The notes beneath the pieces were generated by a model. That model worked only from the letters and a program-made list of their open reading frames with translations, did no database searches and was not told the DNA's origin. A DNA stretch of 28,573 bases from positions 1 through 28,573 of the IMG/VR virus record IMGVR_UViG_3300036861_000513; one strand, 5' to 3'. A program made the translations under genes and the position numbers. Positions 20,910-26,808 of this stretch are shown here, in pieces; position 1 is the first letter of the stretch; the number at the start of each line of letters is the position of its first letter. The stretch is from a virus.

Positions 20910-21286
20910 GCGCCGACTTGGAGCTCGGCCATACCGACCGCGATGAGCGCGATATCGATCTCGGGGATCGGCATTACCTGCGCTACTTCATGTGGCATCC
21001 CGACGACCTGCCGGCGAATCGCGAGACCTACGGCATTCCCGACGGCGTGCCCATGCCCCTCGTCGCGAAAGTGGGCGCGACGATCCTGCATTACACCGCC
21101 GACGGCCACGAATGCCGCAGCGCGCTGCACTTCGACACGCCCGAAGTCGCGCAATGGAATCTCGCCAGCCCCGACCATCGGTGGGCGTGGTGTCGTGGGA
21201 TTCCGCTCAGCCTCGAGCCATCGATTCTCTGCGGGCTGTGCGGCGATCACGGATTCATTCGCGACGGAAAGTGGGTGCGCGCGTGA
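20906..21286 (+). CDS. DUF6527-like protein
   Basis: A 126-residue protein starting in an ATGA overlap with the JAMM gene. The C-terminal part, PLSLEPSILCGLCGDHGFIR followed by DGKWV, matches the ending I know for DUF6527 proteins (PSI-x-C-x-x-CG-x-HGFI-x-x-G-x-W), a likely metal-binding knuckle. The preceding segment (CRSALHFDTPEVAQWNLASP) is beta-rich. There is no signal peptide, so it would be cytoplasmic. From memory, DUF6527 members occur in some bacterial ubiquitin-like operons as well as in phages; adjacency to a JAMM gene is notable in that light, but no ubiquitin-like or E1 gene is present here. Confidence 0.65.
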   Translation: MSADLELGHTDRDERDIDLGDRHYLRYFMWHPDDLPANRETYGIPDGVPMPLVAKVGATILHYTADGHECRSALHFDTPEVAQWNLASPDHRWAWCRGIPLSLEPSILCGLCGDHGFIRDGKWVRA

Positions 21287-21489
21287 AATGGGGCGTGGTG
21301 CTCTGCGCGCCAGGCGACCTGCAGGTGCTCGAGAAAATGGTCTGCTATAACGAGCTCGGCGCCGTGCGCCGCGGCCGCGATTGGAAGCGCCGGCATCCCG
21401 AGTGTATCGTGCGCGCGTTCTCGCTCTTGCCCGGCGATAGTTCCCCCGCAGACGAGATTGGCATCGTGCCGCGCAGGCAACGGCAATAA
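21283..21489 (+). CDS. Small hypothetical protein
   Basis: A 68-residue protein starting at GTG in a GTGA overlap with the DUF6527-like gene and ending in TAATG, shared with the next start. It opens VKWGVVLCAPGDLQVLEKMV and is positively charged in the middle (RRGRDWKRRHPE). The coupling at both ends supports translation. No motif or function is recognised. Confidence 0.6.
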   Translation: MKWGVVLCAPGDLQVLEKMVCYNELGAVRRGRDWKRRHPECIVRAFSLLPGDSSPADEIGIVPRRQRQ

Positions 21490-22115
21490 TGGCCGACGGC
21501 CGCTTTCGCGTGAGGCTCGGGTCGGTCACGATCAGCGCCGGCATCTTGATCGCCGCGGCCGCGGCGATGTGGCTGTTCGGCGAGTGCCGCTACAATGAGG
21601 GTGCGCGCGATCAGGAGCTGAAGGCCGCCGGCGATACCGTTGATCGCCACCGTGCTCGCTTGGTCGCGCAGATCCTCGAGCTCGAGTCCAAGGTGCGGCG
21701 GGATAGCGTGGCGCATGCCGCTGCACTCAGCGCCGCGGCGAGCTCCACCGCGGCCGCACGCCAGCACAGTGACTCCCTCGAGGCGGCGCTCAAGAAGAAG
21801 GGCCCGTTACCGGCCGACGTGCGGGAAACGATCGACGCCCTGCATGGGACGATCGATGCCCAAGCGAAGGAGCTTGCGCAGAAGGACCGGACGATTCTGT
21901 TCTGGCAGGGCGTCGCGGCCGAACGGGGTGCGCAACGCGACTCGGCCGCCGCCCAACGGGACGAGTACAAGCGCCAGCGCGACCAGTGGCAGCGGCGCGC
22001 ACGGCCGCGCTGCGGCGCCGACGTCGGCGTCGGGTACGGGGCGACGACGCACCAGGTCGACGGCTGGGTTGGGTATGGCTGCCGGATCCCGCTGCCCCGG
22101 ATCCCGTTCCTGTAG
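21489..22115 (+). CDS. Spanin-like (Rz-type) membrane-anchored coiled-coil protein
   Basis: A 208-residue protein whose ATG shares one base with the previous TAA. A single membrane segment near residues 13-30 (VTISAGILIAAAAAMWLFG) is followed by a long charged helix to about residue 172, then a short beta-type end with RCGADVGVGYG and GWVGYGCRIPLP. This N-anchor plus coiled coil is the inner-membrane spanin layout (Rz), and the gene lies at the end of the lysis unit. The Tyr/Gly-rich cysteine-bracketed tail is also seen on some phage spanin-like proteins. The partner could be the lipoprotein coded at 19431. A terminator follows. Confidence 0.65.
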   Translation: MADGRFRVRLGSVTISAGILIAAAAAMWLFGECRYNEGARDQELKAAGDTVDRHRARLVAQILELESKVRRDSVAHAAALSAAASSTAAARQHSDSLEAALKKKGPLPADVRETIDALHGTIDAQAKELAQKDRTILFWQGVAAERGAQRDSAAAQRDEYKRQRDQWQRRARPRCGADVGVGYGATTHQVDGWVGYGCRIPLPRIPFL

Positions 22116-22140
22116 TCCTACCGGAACCCGAAAAGCAGGG

Positions 22141-22176
22141 GGGCGCCGAGGTTGCTAATCGGCGCCCTTGTGGTTT
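22141..22176 (+). terminator. Rho-independent terminator of the lysis unit
   Basis: GGGCGCCGA (22141-22149), a 9-nt loop and TCGGCGCCC (22159-22167) form a perfect 9-bp GC-rich stem followed by TTGTGGTTT. It lies 25 nt after the spanin-like gene and between convergent units. The minus-strand transcript would meet the same stem, with TTTT a few bases beyond. Confidence 0.8.
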
Positions 22177-22189
22177 CCAGACGTCTGGA
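22176..22189. promoter_or_regulatory. Palindromic operator-like site (copy 2)
   Basis: TCCAGACGTCTGGA is a perfect 14-bp palindrome directly next to the stop codon of the minus-strand gene that ends at 22191. It matches 13 of 14 bases of the site at 1656-1669, and the surrounding bases (GAGTCCAGACGTCTG, then A-rich, then CC) are also shared when read in the minus direction. Confidence 0.5.
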
Positions 22190-22190
22190 C

Positions 22191-22673
22191 TCAGCCGGTG
22201 ATGATGGCCACCACCGAGGCGAGCAGCCGCGCCTTGTTGGCGCCGATCGCGCGGCGATAGGCTTCCCGCACCGGCTTCAGCTGAGCGACCAGCGCGTCGT
22301 CGGTGTTGCGTTGCTGCTTCTGCGCGTCCATCACCATGCGCACCTCGCGCGCCTCGGCCGCCCACAGCACGCGCTGATTGACGTCGGGCCACAACCCCAG
22401 GAACGTCAGCGTGCGGGGGTAGATGGTCGTCGGTTCGTCCGCCTTGTATTCGACCCGGAAGACCTGGCCGGCATCGGCGAGCTTCGCGGTCTTCGCCTCG
22501 TAGAGGCGCTCGCGGTCAGTCAACATCGCGCCGGGGCCGATGGTGCCGGTCTTGAATTCTTCCTCGCTCACCTGAAACCACTTGGAGAGCGGCTTCTTCT
22601 GACCGGGTACGAGGCCCAGGCAGATCATCAGCATGGTTGGGTTCTTCGTCATCGTGTCGGTCATTGGTGTCAT
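22191..22673 (-). CDS. Hypothetical protein downstream of the ArdC-like gene
   Basis: A 160-residue soluble protein on the minus strand, 48 bp after the ArdC-like gene and probably co-transcribed with it. ATG 22673 has AAGGA touching it; a second ATG at 22664 gives a better Shine-Dalgarno spacing of about 9 nt and may be the true start. The sequence has LGLVPGQKKPLSKWFQVSEE, a beta-like middle (VFRVEYKADEPTTIYPRTLT) and a helical C-terminal third. I do not recognise a family. Association with an antirestriction-type gene suggests a role in DNA entry or defence evasion, but this is guilt by association. Confidence 0.7.
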   Translation of the reverse strand: MTPMTDTMTKNPTMLMICLGLVPGQKKPLSKWFQVSEEEFKTGTIGPGAMLTDRERLYEAKTAKLADAGQVFRVEYKADEPTTIYPRTLTFLGLWPDVNQRVLWAAEAREVRMVMDAQKQQRNTDDALVAQLKPVREAYRRAIGANKARLLASVVAIITG

Positions 22674-22721
22674 TCCTTGTGTGGGTCACGCTGCCATCTG
22701 GGCGACGACGTCGTCTCCGCC

Positions 22722-23621
22722 CTACTCCGTCGCCGTCTCTTCCCGCTCGGCGGCCGCGGCGCCGCTGATGAAATCCGCGGCCTTCTGTGCCTGCGCGCCG
22801 GCGAACAGCAGCATGGCCGGATCCGCCTTGAGCGCCTTCAGCCAGTTCTCGAGATACGCGGCCGAGTGCTCGATCGTCTGCTCGCTGACCAGGTCGCAGC
22901 TCGCGAGCAAGAACGACGCGCCCATCTCCGCGACGAGCTCTTCCTGCGAGTACGCCGGCGAGCCGAACGGCGTCCACTCTTTCAGCGAGGCCTTGCGCGC
23001 GAGCCGTGACTCGTGGGCCGTGCTGTGGGTGAGCTCGTGGAACAGCGTGCCGTAGTACCCGGCCGCGCTGTAGAAGCGATCGCGCGCGGGCATCATCACC
23101 ACGTCACGCGCCGGCGCGTAGGCGGCGATCTCGCCACCCTCGACCATCTTGGGACGCTGCGGCATGTCGGCGACGAGCTGCTCGGCCGCGGCGATCGGAT
23201 CAAAGCCCTTAGGCGCGTCGGCCGCGACCGGCACCGTCAGGTTCTCGCACTGCTCGACGTTGAACACCGTGTAGTAGCGCACATGCGGGATCGCGCGCTC
23301 GAGCTTCGCCACGGTACCGTCGGCCTGCTTCTGCTCGGTGATCCACCGCCAGAACACGATCGGCGTGCCCTTCTCGCCCTTCTTCACGTGGCCGCCCAGC
23401 GCGAGCGCCTGCTTGAACGTGCACCAGAACGGCGAGCGGTAGCCCTGGAAGAGCAGCGCGAACACGTTTGAGCCGCGGTAGGGCTGCTTGGTGACCAGGT
23501 TGCGCGGCATGTCGGCGCGCTTCCACGGCTGCCGCCAGGGCACGGTGCCCTGCTCGAGCGCCTCGATCAACCGCTGGGTCACGATCTCGTACACCTGGTT
23601 CCGCTTGCTCTGGCCAGCCAT
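22722..23621 (-). CDS. ardC: ArdC-type antirestriction protein (ssDNA-binding plus zincin domain)
   Basis: A 299-residue protein. Residues about 5-125 match the ArdC-like ssDNA-binding N-terminal domain: RLIEALEQGTVPWRQPW, PYRGSNVFALL, FKQALALGGHVKKGEKGTPI. Residues about 140-275 are the zincin-like metallopeptidase domain with FHELTHSTAH (HExxH at His195-His199), RLARKASL and a downstream acidic helix EELVAEMGASFLL that supplies the third ligand. ArdC proteins on plasmids and phages protect incoming DNA against restriction. The gene is transcribed from a strong minus-strand promoter with an operator in its spacer, divergently from a toxin-antitoxin pair, implying shared control. Confidence 0.9.
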   Translation of the reverse strand: MAGQSKRNQVYEIVTQRLIEALEQGTVPWRQPWKRADMPRNLVTKQPYRGSNVFALLFQGYRSPFWCTFKQALALGGHVKKGEKGTPIVFWRWITEQKQADGTVAKLERAIPHVRYYTVFNVEQCENLTVPVAADAPKGFDPIAAAEQLVADMPQRPKMVEGGEIAAYAPARDVVMMPARDRFYSAAGYYGTLFHELTHSTAHESRLARKASLKEWTPFGSPAYSQEELVAEMGASFLLASCDLVSEQTIEHSAAYLENWLKALKADPAMLLFAGAQAQKAADFISGAAAAEREETATE

Positions 23622-23651
23622 ATCGAACCCCGTCAGTTAGTGGACGTCGGT

Positions 23652-23681
23652 AGTATACAACTCTAGCGTTGTGGCTGTCAA
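23652..23681 (-). promoter_or_regulatory. Strong promoter of the ArdC-like operon
   Basis: Read on the minus strand, TTGACA, an 18-bp spacer and TATACT form a near-consensus sigma-70 promoter. The palindrome at 23657-23672 covers the spacer and touches the -10 box, so its binding protein would block transcription. Confidence 0.7.
23657..23672. promoter_or_regulatory. Operator 1 of the ardC / toxin-antitoxin intergenic region
   Basis: ACAACTCTAGCGTTGT is a 16-bp palindrome with one mismatch. Its only difference from operator 2 is T for G at the sixth base. The centres of the two sites are 65 bp apart, about six helical turns. Confidence 0.7.
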
Positions 23682-23714
23682 GACTCCTGCTTGTTGCAGG
23701 CTGATACAACCCTC

Positions 23715-23742
23715 TTGACGTACAACGCTAGCGTTGTAGCTT
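23715..23742 (+). promoter_or_regulatory. Candidate promoter of the toxin-antitoxin pair
   Basis: TTGACG, a 16-bp spacer and TAGCTT. The -35 box is good and the -10 box weak. Operator 2 fills the spacer, the usual arrangement for toxin-antitoxin autoregulation. Confidence 0.5.
23721..23738. promoter_or_regulatory. Operator 2 of the ardC / toxin-antitoxin intergenic region
   Basis: TACAACGCTAGCGTTGTA is a perfect 18-bp palindrome lying between the -35 and -10 boxes of the toxin-antitoxin promoter. The likely ligand is the XRE-type antitoxin coded downstream. Confidence 0.75.
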
Positions 23743-23768
23743 TACGTCGTCCCTCACAGGTGCTATCT

Positions 23769-24104
23769 ATGACGTGGTCAGTAGAGTTCTATGAGAAGCG
23801 CGAAGGGGTCCGGCCGGCCCAGCTGTTCGTCGACGGCCTAGAGGGGAAGCACAAGCGGGAAGCCCTCGCCCTGATCGCGCTGGTTGGGGAGCGCGGGAAT
23901 CAGCTGCGGCCGCCGCACTCCAAGCTCGTCGAGACTGGCCTGTTCGAGCTGCGCGGGCATCAGGTGCGGATCTTCTACATCTTCCGTCCGGGGCGGCGCA
24001 TCGTGCTGCTCGACGGGATGATCAAGAAGCAGGACGAGATTCCGGCAGAGGTGAAGGATCGCGTCCGCGCCTATCGCAAGGATGCTGAATCACGGGAGGA
24101 GTGA
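23769..24104 (+). CDS. higB: HigB/RelE-type toxin (Gp49-like)
   Basis: A 111-residue protein starting at ATG 23769; an upstream TTG in frame would overlap the operator region and is not preferred. It matches the phage-derived Gp49-like/HigB toxins of the RelE superfamily: FYEKREGVRPAQLFVDGLEG, LVETGLFELRGHQVRIFYIF, RRIVLLDGMIKKQDEIPAEV, then a C-terminal helix with Tyr. Such toxins cut mRNA on the ribosome. The toxin-first order and the overlapping XRE-type partner fit the HigBA class. In a prophage the pair may stabilise the element or act in phage exclusion (inference). Confidence 0.88.
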   Translation: MTWSVEFYEKREGVRPAQLFVDGLEGKHKREALALIALVGERGNQLRPPHSKLVETGLFELRGHQVRIFYIFRPGRRIVLLDGMIKKQDEIPAEVKDRVRAYRKDAESREE

Positions 24105-24133
24105 TCGACCGCATGGCGCCGAAAGGATCGGCT

Positions 24134-24430
24134 ATGACCTACGTCGAAAACGAATTGCGGAAGGATCCCGCGCTGCGCCGCGACGTCGAGGCGATGCTCG
24201 CGCAGATGCGCATTGTCCAGGATCTCGCCGCGCTGCGCCAGCGTCGCAAGGTGAGTCAAAAGCAGATCGCCGACGCGCTGGGGATCTCGCAGCAGCGGGT
24301 CGCGAAGCTCGAGTCCGGCCAGGTCGCCAACCTCGAGTTGCGGACGATCGTCCGCATGGCCGCGGCGCTGGGGGCGCGCGTGCGCGTGCGTCTGGAGGTG
24401 GGGGGACGGAAGAAAGCCGCGAAGACTTAG
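24134..24430 (+). CDS. higA: HigA-type XRE antitoxin
   Basis: A 98-residue protein from ATG 24134, which has AAGGA 7 nt upstream. A GTG at 24101 overlapping the toxin stop, and an ATG at 24113, are in frame and would add 11 or 7 residues. Residues about 32-80 form an XRE helix-turn-helix: LAALRQRRKVSQKQIADALG, then ISQQRVAKLESGQVANLELR. This is the cognate antitoxin and the probable binder of the two palindromes upstream. The stop codon overlaps the stop of the convergent minus-strand gene. Confidence 0.88.
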   Translation: MTYVENELRKDPALRRDVEAMLAQMRIVQDLAALRQRRKVSQKQIADALGISQQRVAKLESGQVANLELRTIVRMAAALGARVRVRLEVGGRKKAAKT

Positions 24431-24678
24431 CGCCGGCTCAACAACAACTCGGCCTCACGGGTGCGTGCTGCATCCGTGAGGCCGTTCCATTTCACCATCT
24501 GATTCGCGAGCTCGCGCTCGTCATTCGGTCGGCGCTGGTGCGCCGTGCGCGATCGTTTCCCCGGGCCAAGTGCGGCGATCAGGATCAACAGCGGCCCGTC
24601 TTCCGCGCTTTGCGCGGCGACCGCGTAAGAGACGCCGGCGTACTGCCACGTCGCGAGCGGCGTCTCCTCGAGCGACAA
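24427..24678 (-). CDS. Small hypothetical protein
   Basis: An 83-residue frame on the minus strand, starting at TTG 4 nt after the stop of the lipoprotein gene and ending in a stop that overlaps the antitoxin stop. The sequence (SLEETPLATWQYAGVSYAVA ... NDERELANQMVKWNGLTDAA) has normal composition, unlike GC-rich antisense shadows. The start has no clear Shine-Dalgarno, and translation may depend on the gene upstream. No function recognised. Confidence 0.5.
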   Translation of the reverse strand: MSLEETPLATWQYAGVSYAVAAQSAEDGPLLILIAALGPGKRSRTAHQRRPNDERELANQMVKWNGLTDAARTREAELLLSRR

Positions 24679-24682
24679 CGAT

Positions 24683-25330
24683 CTACCGGACGATCGCTCG
24701 CAGGACGACGTGTGCGCTGGCGGCGTCGCGCTGCAGCTGCATATCGGTGACGCCGGCCTCGAGCGCCCAACACGTATCGGCCGACACGCGCCAGCCCGTC
24801 GCCGCCAGCCAATGGAGCGGCCCGGCCCAGTTCCCGTACTGATCGTAGGCGGCGGCGTTGCTCACATTGTCGAGGACGGGATCACCGACATAGATGGGGA
24901 CCGTATCCAATCGGTAACCGAGCGTGGTCACGGCACGATCGGCGAGGGCGGTCATCGAGGCCTGCGCATGCTCGACGCGATCGCCGTTCTCGTCGAGCGC
25001 GAACGCCAGGATGTACTGCGGACCGGCCTTCGTGCCGAGCGACGGCCGGATCTTCGCCGTGCCGGCCGCGTCCGTCGTGCCGGCACCAAGGAAGGCTGTG
25101 TCCGTTCCAACAACGCGGAACCAATTCATAACGACGCCAGGCATTGCAACGGCCGTCGTTTTATCCTCTGCCTTCGCGGTAATGGCCGTGGCGAGCTGGC
25201 GCGCGACCGTGTCGGTCTGATTATCCCCGTCGATGATCTGCACCGTCGGCACGAGCTGTACATTCGGGCCGTCGGGATTCCCGCAAGCGGCAGCCGCGAC
25301 GAGGATCAAGAGCAAAGCCGTGTAACGCAT
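24683..25330 (-). CDS. Lipoprotein with an Ig-like (Big-type) domain
   Basis: A 215-residue protein. ATG 25330 is chosen because GGAGG lies about 7 nt upstream and it gives a clean lipoprotein signal, MRYTALLLILVAAAACGN, with candidate lipidated Cys16. Residues about 25-125 have the layout of bacterial Ig-like domains: VPTVQIIDGDNQTDTVARQL, a variable middle, then GTTDAAGTAKIRPSLGTKAG and a final YILAFALDENG strand. The C-terminal 90 residues are unassigned and include one Cys. Such surface lipoproteins with a GDNQT-type opening are frequent in Gemmatimonadota genomes (recalled). As a separately controlled minus-strand gene near the repressor it looks like a lysogenic-conversion or superinfection-exclusion gene (inference). 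Confidence 0.78.
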   Translation of the reverse strand: MRYTALLLILVAAAACGNPDGPNVQLVPTVQIIDGDNQTDTVARQLATAITAKAEDKTTAVAMPGVVMNWFRVVGTDTAFLGAGTTDAAGTAKIRPSLGTKAGPQYILAFALDENGDRVEHAQASMTALADRAVTTLGYRLDTVPIYVGDPVLDNVSNAAAYDQYGNWAGPLHWLAATGWRVSADTCWALEAGVTDMQLQRDAASAHVVLRAIVR

Positions 25331-25349
25331 TCGGAACCTCCGTTCGGAC

Positions 25350-25366
25350 CGTCCTAAGATAGGACG
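25350..25366. promoter_or_regulatory. Palindrome in front of the lipoprotein gene
   Basis: CGTCCTA-AGA-TAGGACG is a perfect inverted repeat with 7-bp arms, 19 bp before the lipoprotein start. On the minus strand its centre reads TATCTT, a possible -10 box, so it may be an operator over a promoter. Confidence 0.45.
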
Positions 25367-25391
25367 CTCCACACCGAAGACCAGCCAGTTC

Positions 25392-25679
25392 CTAGGCACG
25401 ACTGGACGGCTCGGTCTTTGTCCCCTTTTGAGGAAGTGTCAGTACCACAAGAAAACCCACGATGAGGCTAATTGTCCCGGCCACCAAGGCGACGGCGAGT
25501 TGTCGGTTGGGATTCACGCGCAGCTCCGGATCGGTGAAACTGGCGGCGTCGGTCCCGATCCAGAGACCCACGTAGACCAGGAGCGTGAGAAAGCCCCACA
25601 ATGCGCCGGTCCGTCCCTTGCTCACCTGCGCTTGGATCCCGATGAGCAGTGCCACGATGACCCCTACGATGATCGTCAT
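25392..25679 (-). CDS. Small membrane protein with three predicted spans
   Basis: A 95-residue protein. Its ATG overlaps the stop of the upstream gene (ATGA) and has GAGGAG in front. Hydrophobic segments lie at about residues 2-15 (TIIVGVIVALLIGI), 26-42 (ALWGFLTLLVYVGLWIG) and 62-82 (AVALVAGTISLIVGFLVVLT), and the C-terminus is charged. No family recognised. Its place in the repressor operon suggests expression from the lysogen; membrane proteins in this position often block superinfection, but nothing in the sequence proves that. Confidence 0.7.
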   Translation of the reverse strand: MTIIVGVIVALLIGIQAQVSKGRTGALWGFLTLLVYVGLWIGTDAASFTDPELRVNPNRQLAVALVAGTISLIVGFLVVLTLPQKGTKTEPSSRA

Positions 25680-25864
25680 TCACTTCTCCTCGTCGGACCT
25701 CGGACGAATCTCGCGAAGCTCCGCAGGTCTTCCACGTCTATGCCGTGATGCTGAGCATCGTCAGCGATTAGCTCCAGCCAATCCGCGAGCGCGTGCGCGC
25801 GCTCAAGTTCGTTCTGGAGAATCGTCGTTCGGACCGCGTGGGCCACGAGCTTCCCTGGCATCAT
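25676..25864 (-). CDS. Small hypothetical protein in the repressor operon
   Basis: A 62-residue helical protein (TTILQNELERAHALADWLEL) starting inside the 3' end of the repressor gene (62-nt overlap) and coupled by ATGA to the membrane protein downstream. Two adjacent ATG codons are possible starts. The chain of overlaps supports expression. Function unknown. Confidence 0.65.
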   Translation of the reverse strand: MMPGKLVAHAVRTTILQNELERAHALADWLELIADDAQHHGIDVEDLRSFARFVRGPTRRSE

Positions 25865-26537
25865 CGTCCTTGATCCAGCGCCAGCGCGCTTTCCGGGCGA
25901 GATCGATCAGGGCATCCACCTCCGGCACGAGCTCGGGCGGCGTATCCACGGCGAGGCGGATTAGCCATTCCCGCAGGAGGCGAGGGTCCTTGTCATAGAG
26001 ACGCTGGGCCAGCTGCCCGACGAGCTCGGCCGCACGGTCGGCGATATCCTGCACCGACGGCGGTGTGCGCGTCGCAGTTGCCGGGCCTTCCATGCTAGAG
26101 CGCGCGGCGGCAGGGGTTAGGGATTCCTGTTGTGCGTCGGCGCGCGGCAAATTGCCAGCATCGCCCGTAGAACGCGTGTCGCGGCGATAGGGCAAATGGG
26201 GAGAGGGCTCGGCGACCGATTGCGCCCTGGCGGCGCCGCCAAGGCCGGTTTTTACCCCTTCTGGGGGCCGTCCCTCACCGGCCACGATCCAGCTGATATC
26301 ACAACCGGCGACCTCAGCTAAGCGCCGCACGTTCTCGGTTCCCGGTGTAACCTCTGCCGTTTCCCACTTCTTAATCGTGGACTCGTCGACGCCGAGCCGT
26401 CGACCCAGCTCGTGCCGGGGGAGTGATTTGCCCGGCCACGGCCCCAGGGCACGGCGTATCTGCTTGATTCTGCGTGCGATACGATCCCTATGCGATGTGG
26501 CCAAAACTTGACCCTTGACAAGGGAATAAACGGCCAT
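25803..26537 (-). CDS. XRE-family phage repressor
   Basis: A 244-residue protein from ATG 26537; a TTG 36 nt downstream with AAGGG in front is an alternative start. The N-terminal region has an XRE helix-turn-helix (about residues 38-85): LPRHELGRRLGVDESTIKKW, ETAEVTPGTENVRRLAEVAG, ending in DISWIVAGEG, a phrase typical of phage CI/C2-type repressors. The centre (about 95-165) is a low-complexity linker, and the C-terminal 80 residues are helical (DIADRAAELVGQLAQRLYD). No S24/LexA-type serine peptidase is present, so induction by RecA-driven self-cleavage is not expected. It is divergent from the early genes, the usual repressor position. Confidence 0.8.
   Translation of the reverse strand: MAVYSLVKGQVLATSHRDRIARRIKQIRRALGPWPGKSLPRHELGRRLGVDESTIKKWETAEVTPGTENVRRLAEVAGCDISWIVAGEGRPPEGVKTGLGGAARAQSVAEPSPHLPYRRDTRSTGDAGNLPRADAQQESLTPAAARSSMEGPATATRTPPSVQDIADRAAELVGQLAQRLYDKDPRLLREWLIRLAVDTPPELVPEVDALIDLARKARWRWIKDDDAREARGPRGPNDDSPERT
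26512..26524. promoter_or_regulatory. Operator-like palindrome over the early promoter -35 box
   Basis: CCCTTG-A-CAAGGG is a perfect palindrome around a central A and contains the -35 hexamer TTGACA of the rightward early promoter. It lies inside the first codons of the repressor gene. Binding would repress early transcription. Confidence 0.5.
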
Positions 26538-26542
26538 ATTAT
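26515..26542 (+). promoter_or_regulatory. Early rightward promoter
   Basis: TTGACA, a 16-bp spacer and TATTAT, close to the sigma-70 consensus, 62 bp before the first early gene. It is flanked by two palindromic elements and overlaps the start of the divergent repressor gene, so repressor control is very likely. Confidence 0.75.
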
Positions 26543-26550
26543 CAGGCCGT
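26530..26550. promoter_or_regulatory. Inverted repeat around the early promoter -10 box
   Basis: ACGGCC, nine bases, then GGCCGT: perfect 6-bp arms on either side of the -10 hexamer TATTAT. It could be a second operator. The repressor ATG at 26537 (minus strand) falls within it. Confidence 0.4.
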
Positions 26551-26604
26551 GTCAGACGGCGGTCTTCCCGTCGCACGACAACCGAACCCGGGAGCATAGG
26601 GCAC

Positions 26605-26808
26605 ATGAGCAAGGGCCGCAAGGACGCACGACTGACGCTCCGGCTGCGCAAGGATCAGAAGAGGCAGCTCGAGAGAGCCGCCGCGATCGAGAGCGCACGT
26701 CGGCCTCACAACGTCGATGCGGGCCCTCTCTTGGTCGAGCTGGCCTGGCCCGGCGTCGAGCGCATCCTCGCTGAGGCCGAACAGCCGCAGCCCGTGGGGT
26801 CGCTCTGA
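26605..26808 (+). CDS. Ribbon-helix-helix-like early regulator
   Basis: A 67-residue basic protein, the first early gene after the rightward promoter, with AGGG upstream of its ATG. The opening GRKDARLTLRLRKDQKRQLE followed by RAAAIESARR follows the Arc/CopG ribbon-helix-helix plan: a DNA-contacting strand, then helix A. Position opposite the repressor gene suggests a Cro- or anti-repressor-like regulator. The C-terminal half (PLLVELAWPGVERILAEAE) would form the second helix. Confidence 0.65.
   Translation: MSKGRKDARLTLRLRKDQKRQLERAAAIESARRPHNVDAGPLLVELAWPGVERILAEAEQPQPVGSL

Noticed and set aside
23691-23768. TTG start for the toxin at 23691, giving a 137-residue protein.
   Set aside because: The extra residues would be coded across the promoter and operator 2; the ATG at 23769 gives the normal family length.
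24713-25357. A 215-codon plus-strand frame opposite the lipoprotein gene.
   Set aside because: The minus-strand frame has a clear lipoprotein signal, Shine-Dalgarno and Ig-like pattern; the plus frame has none.
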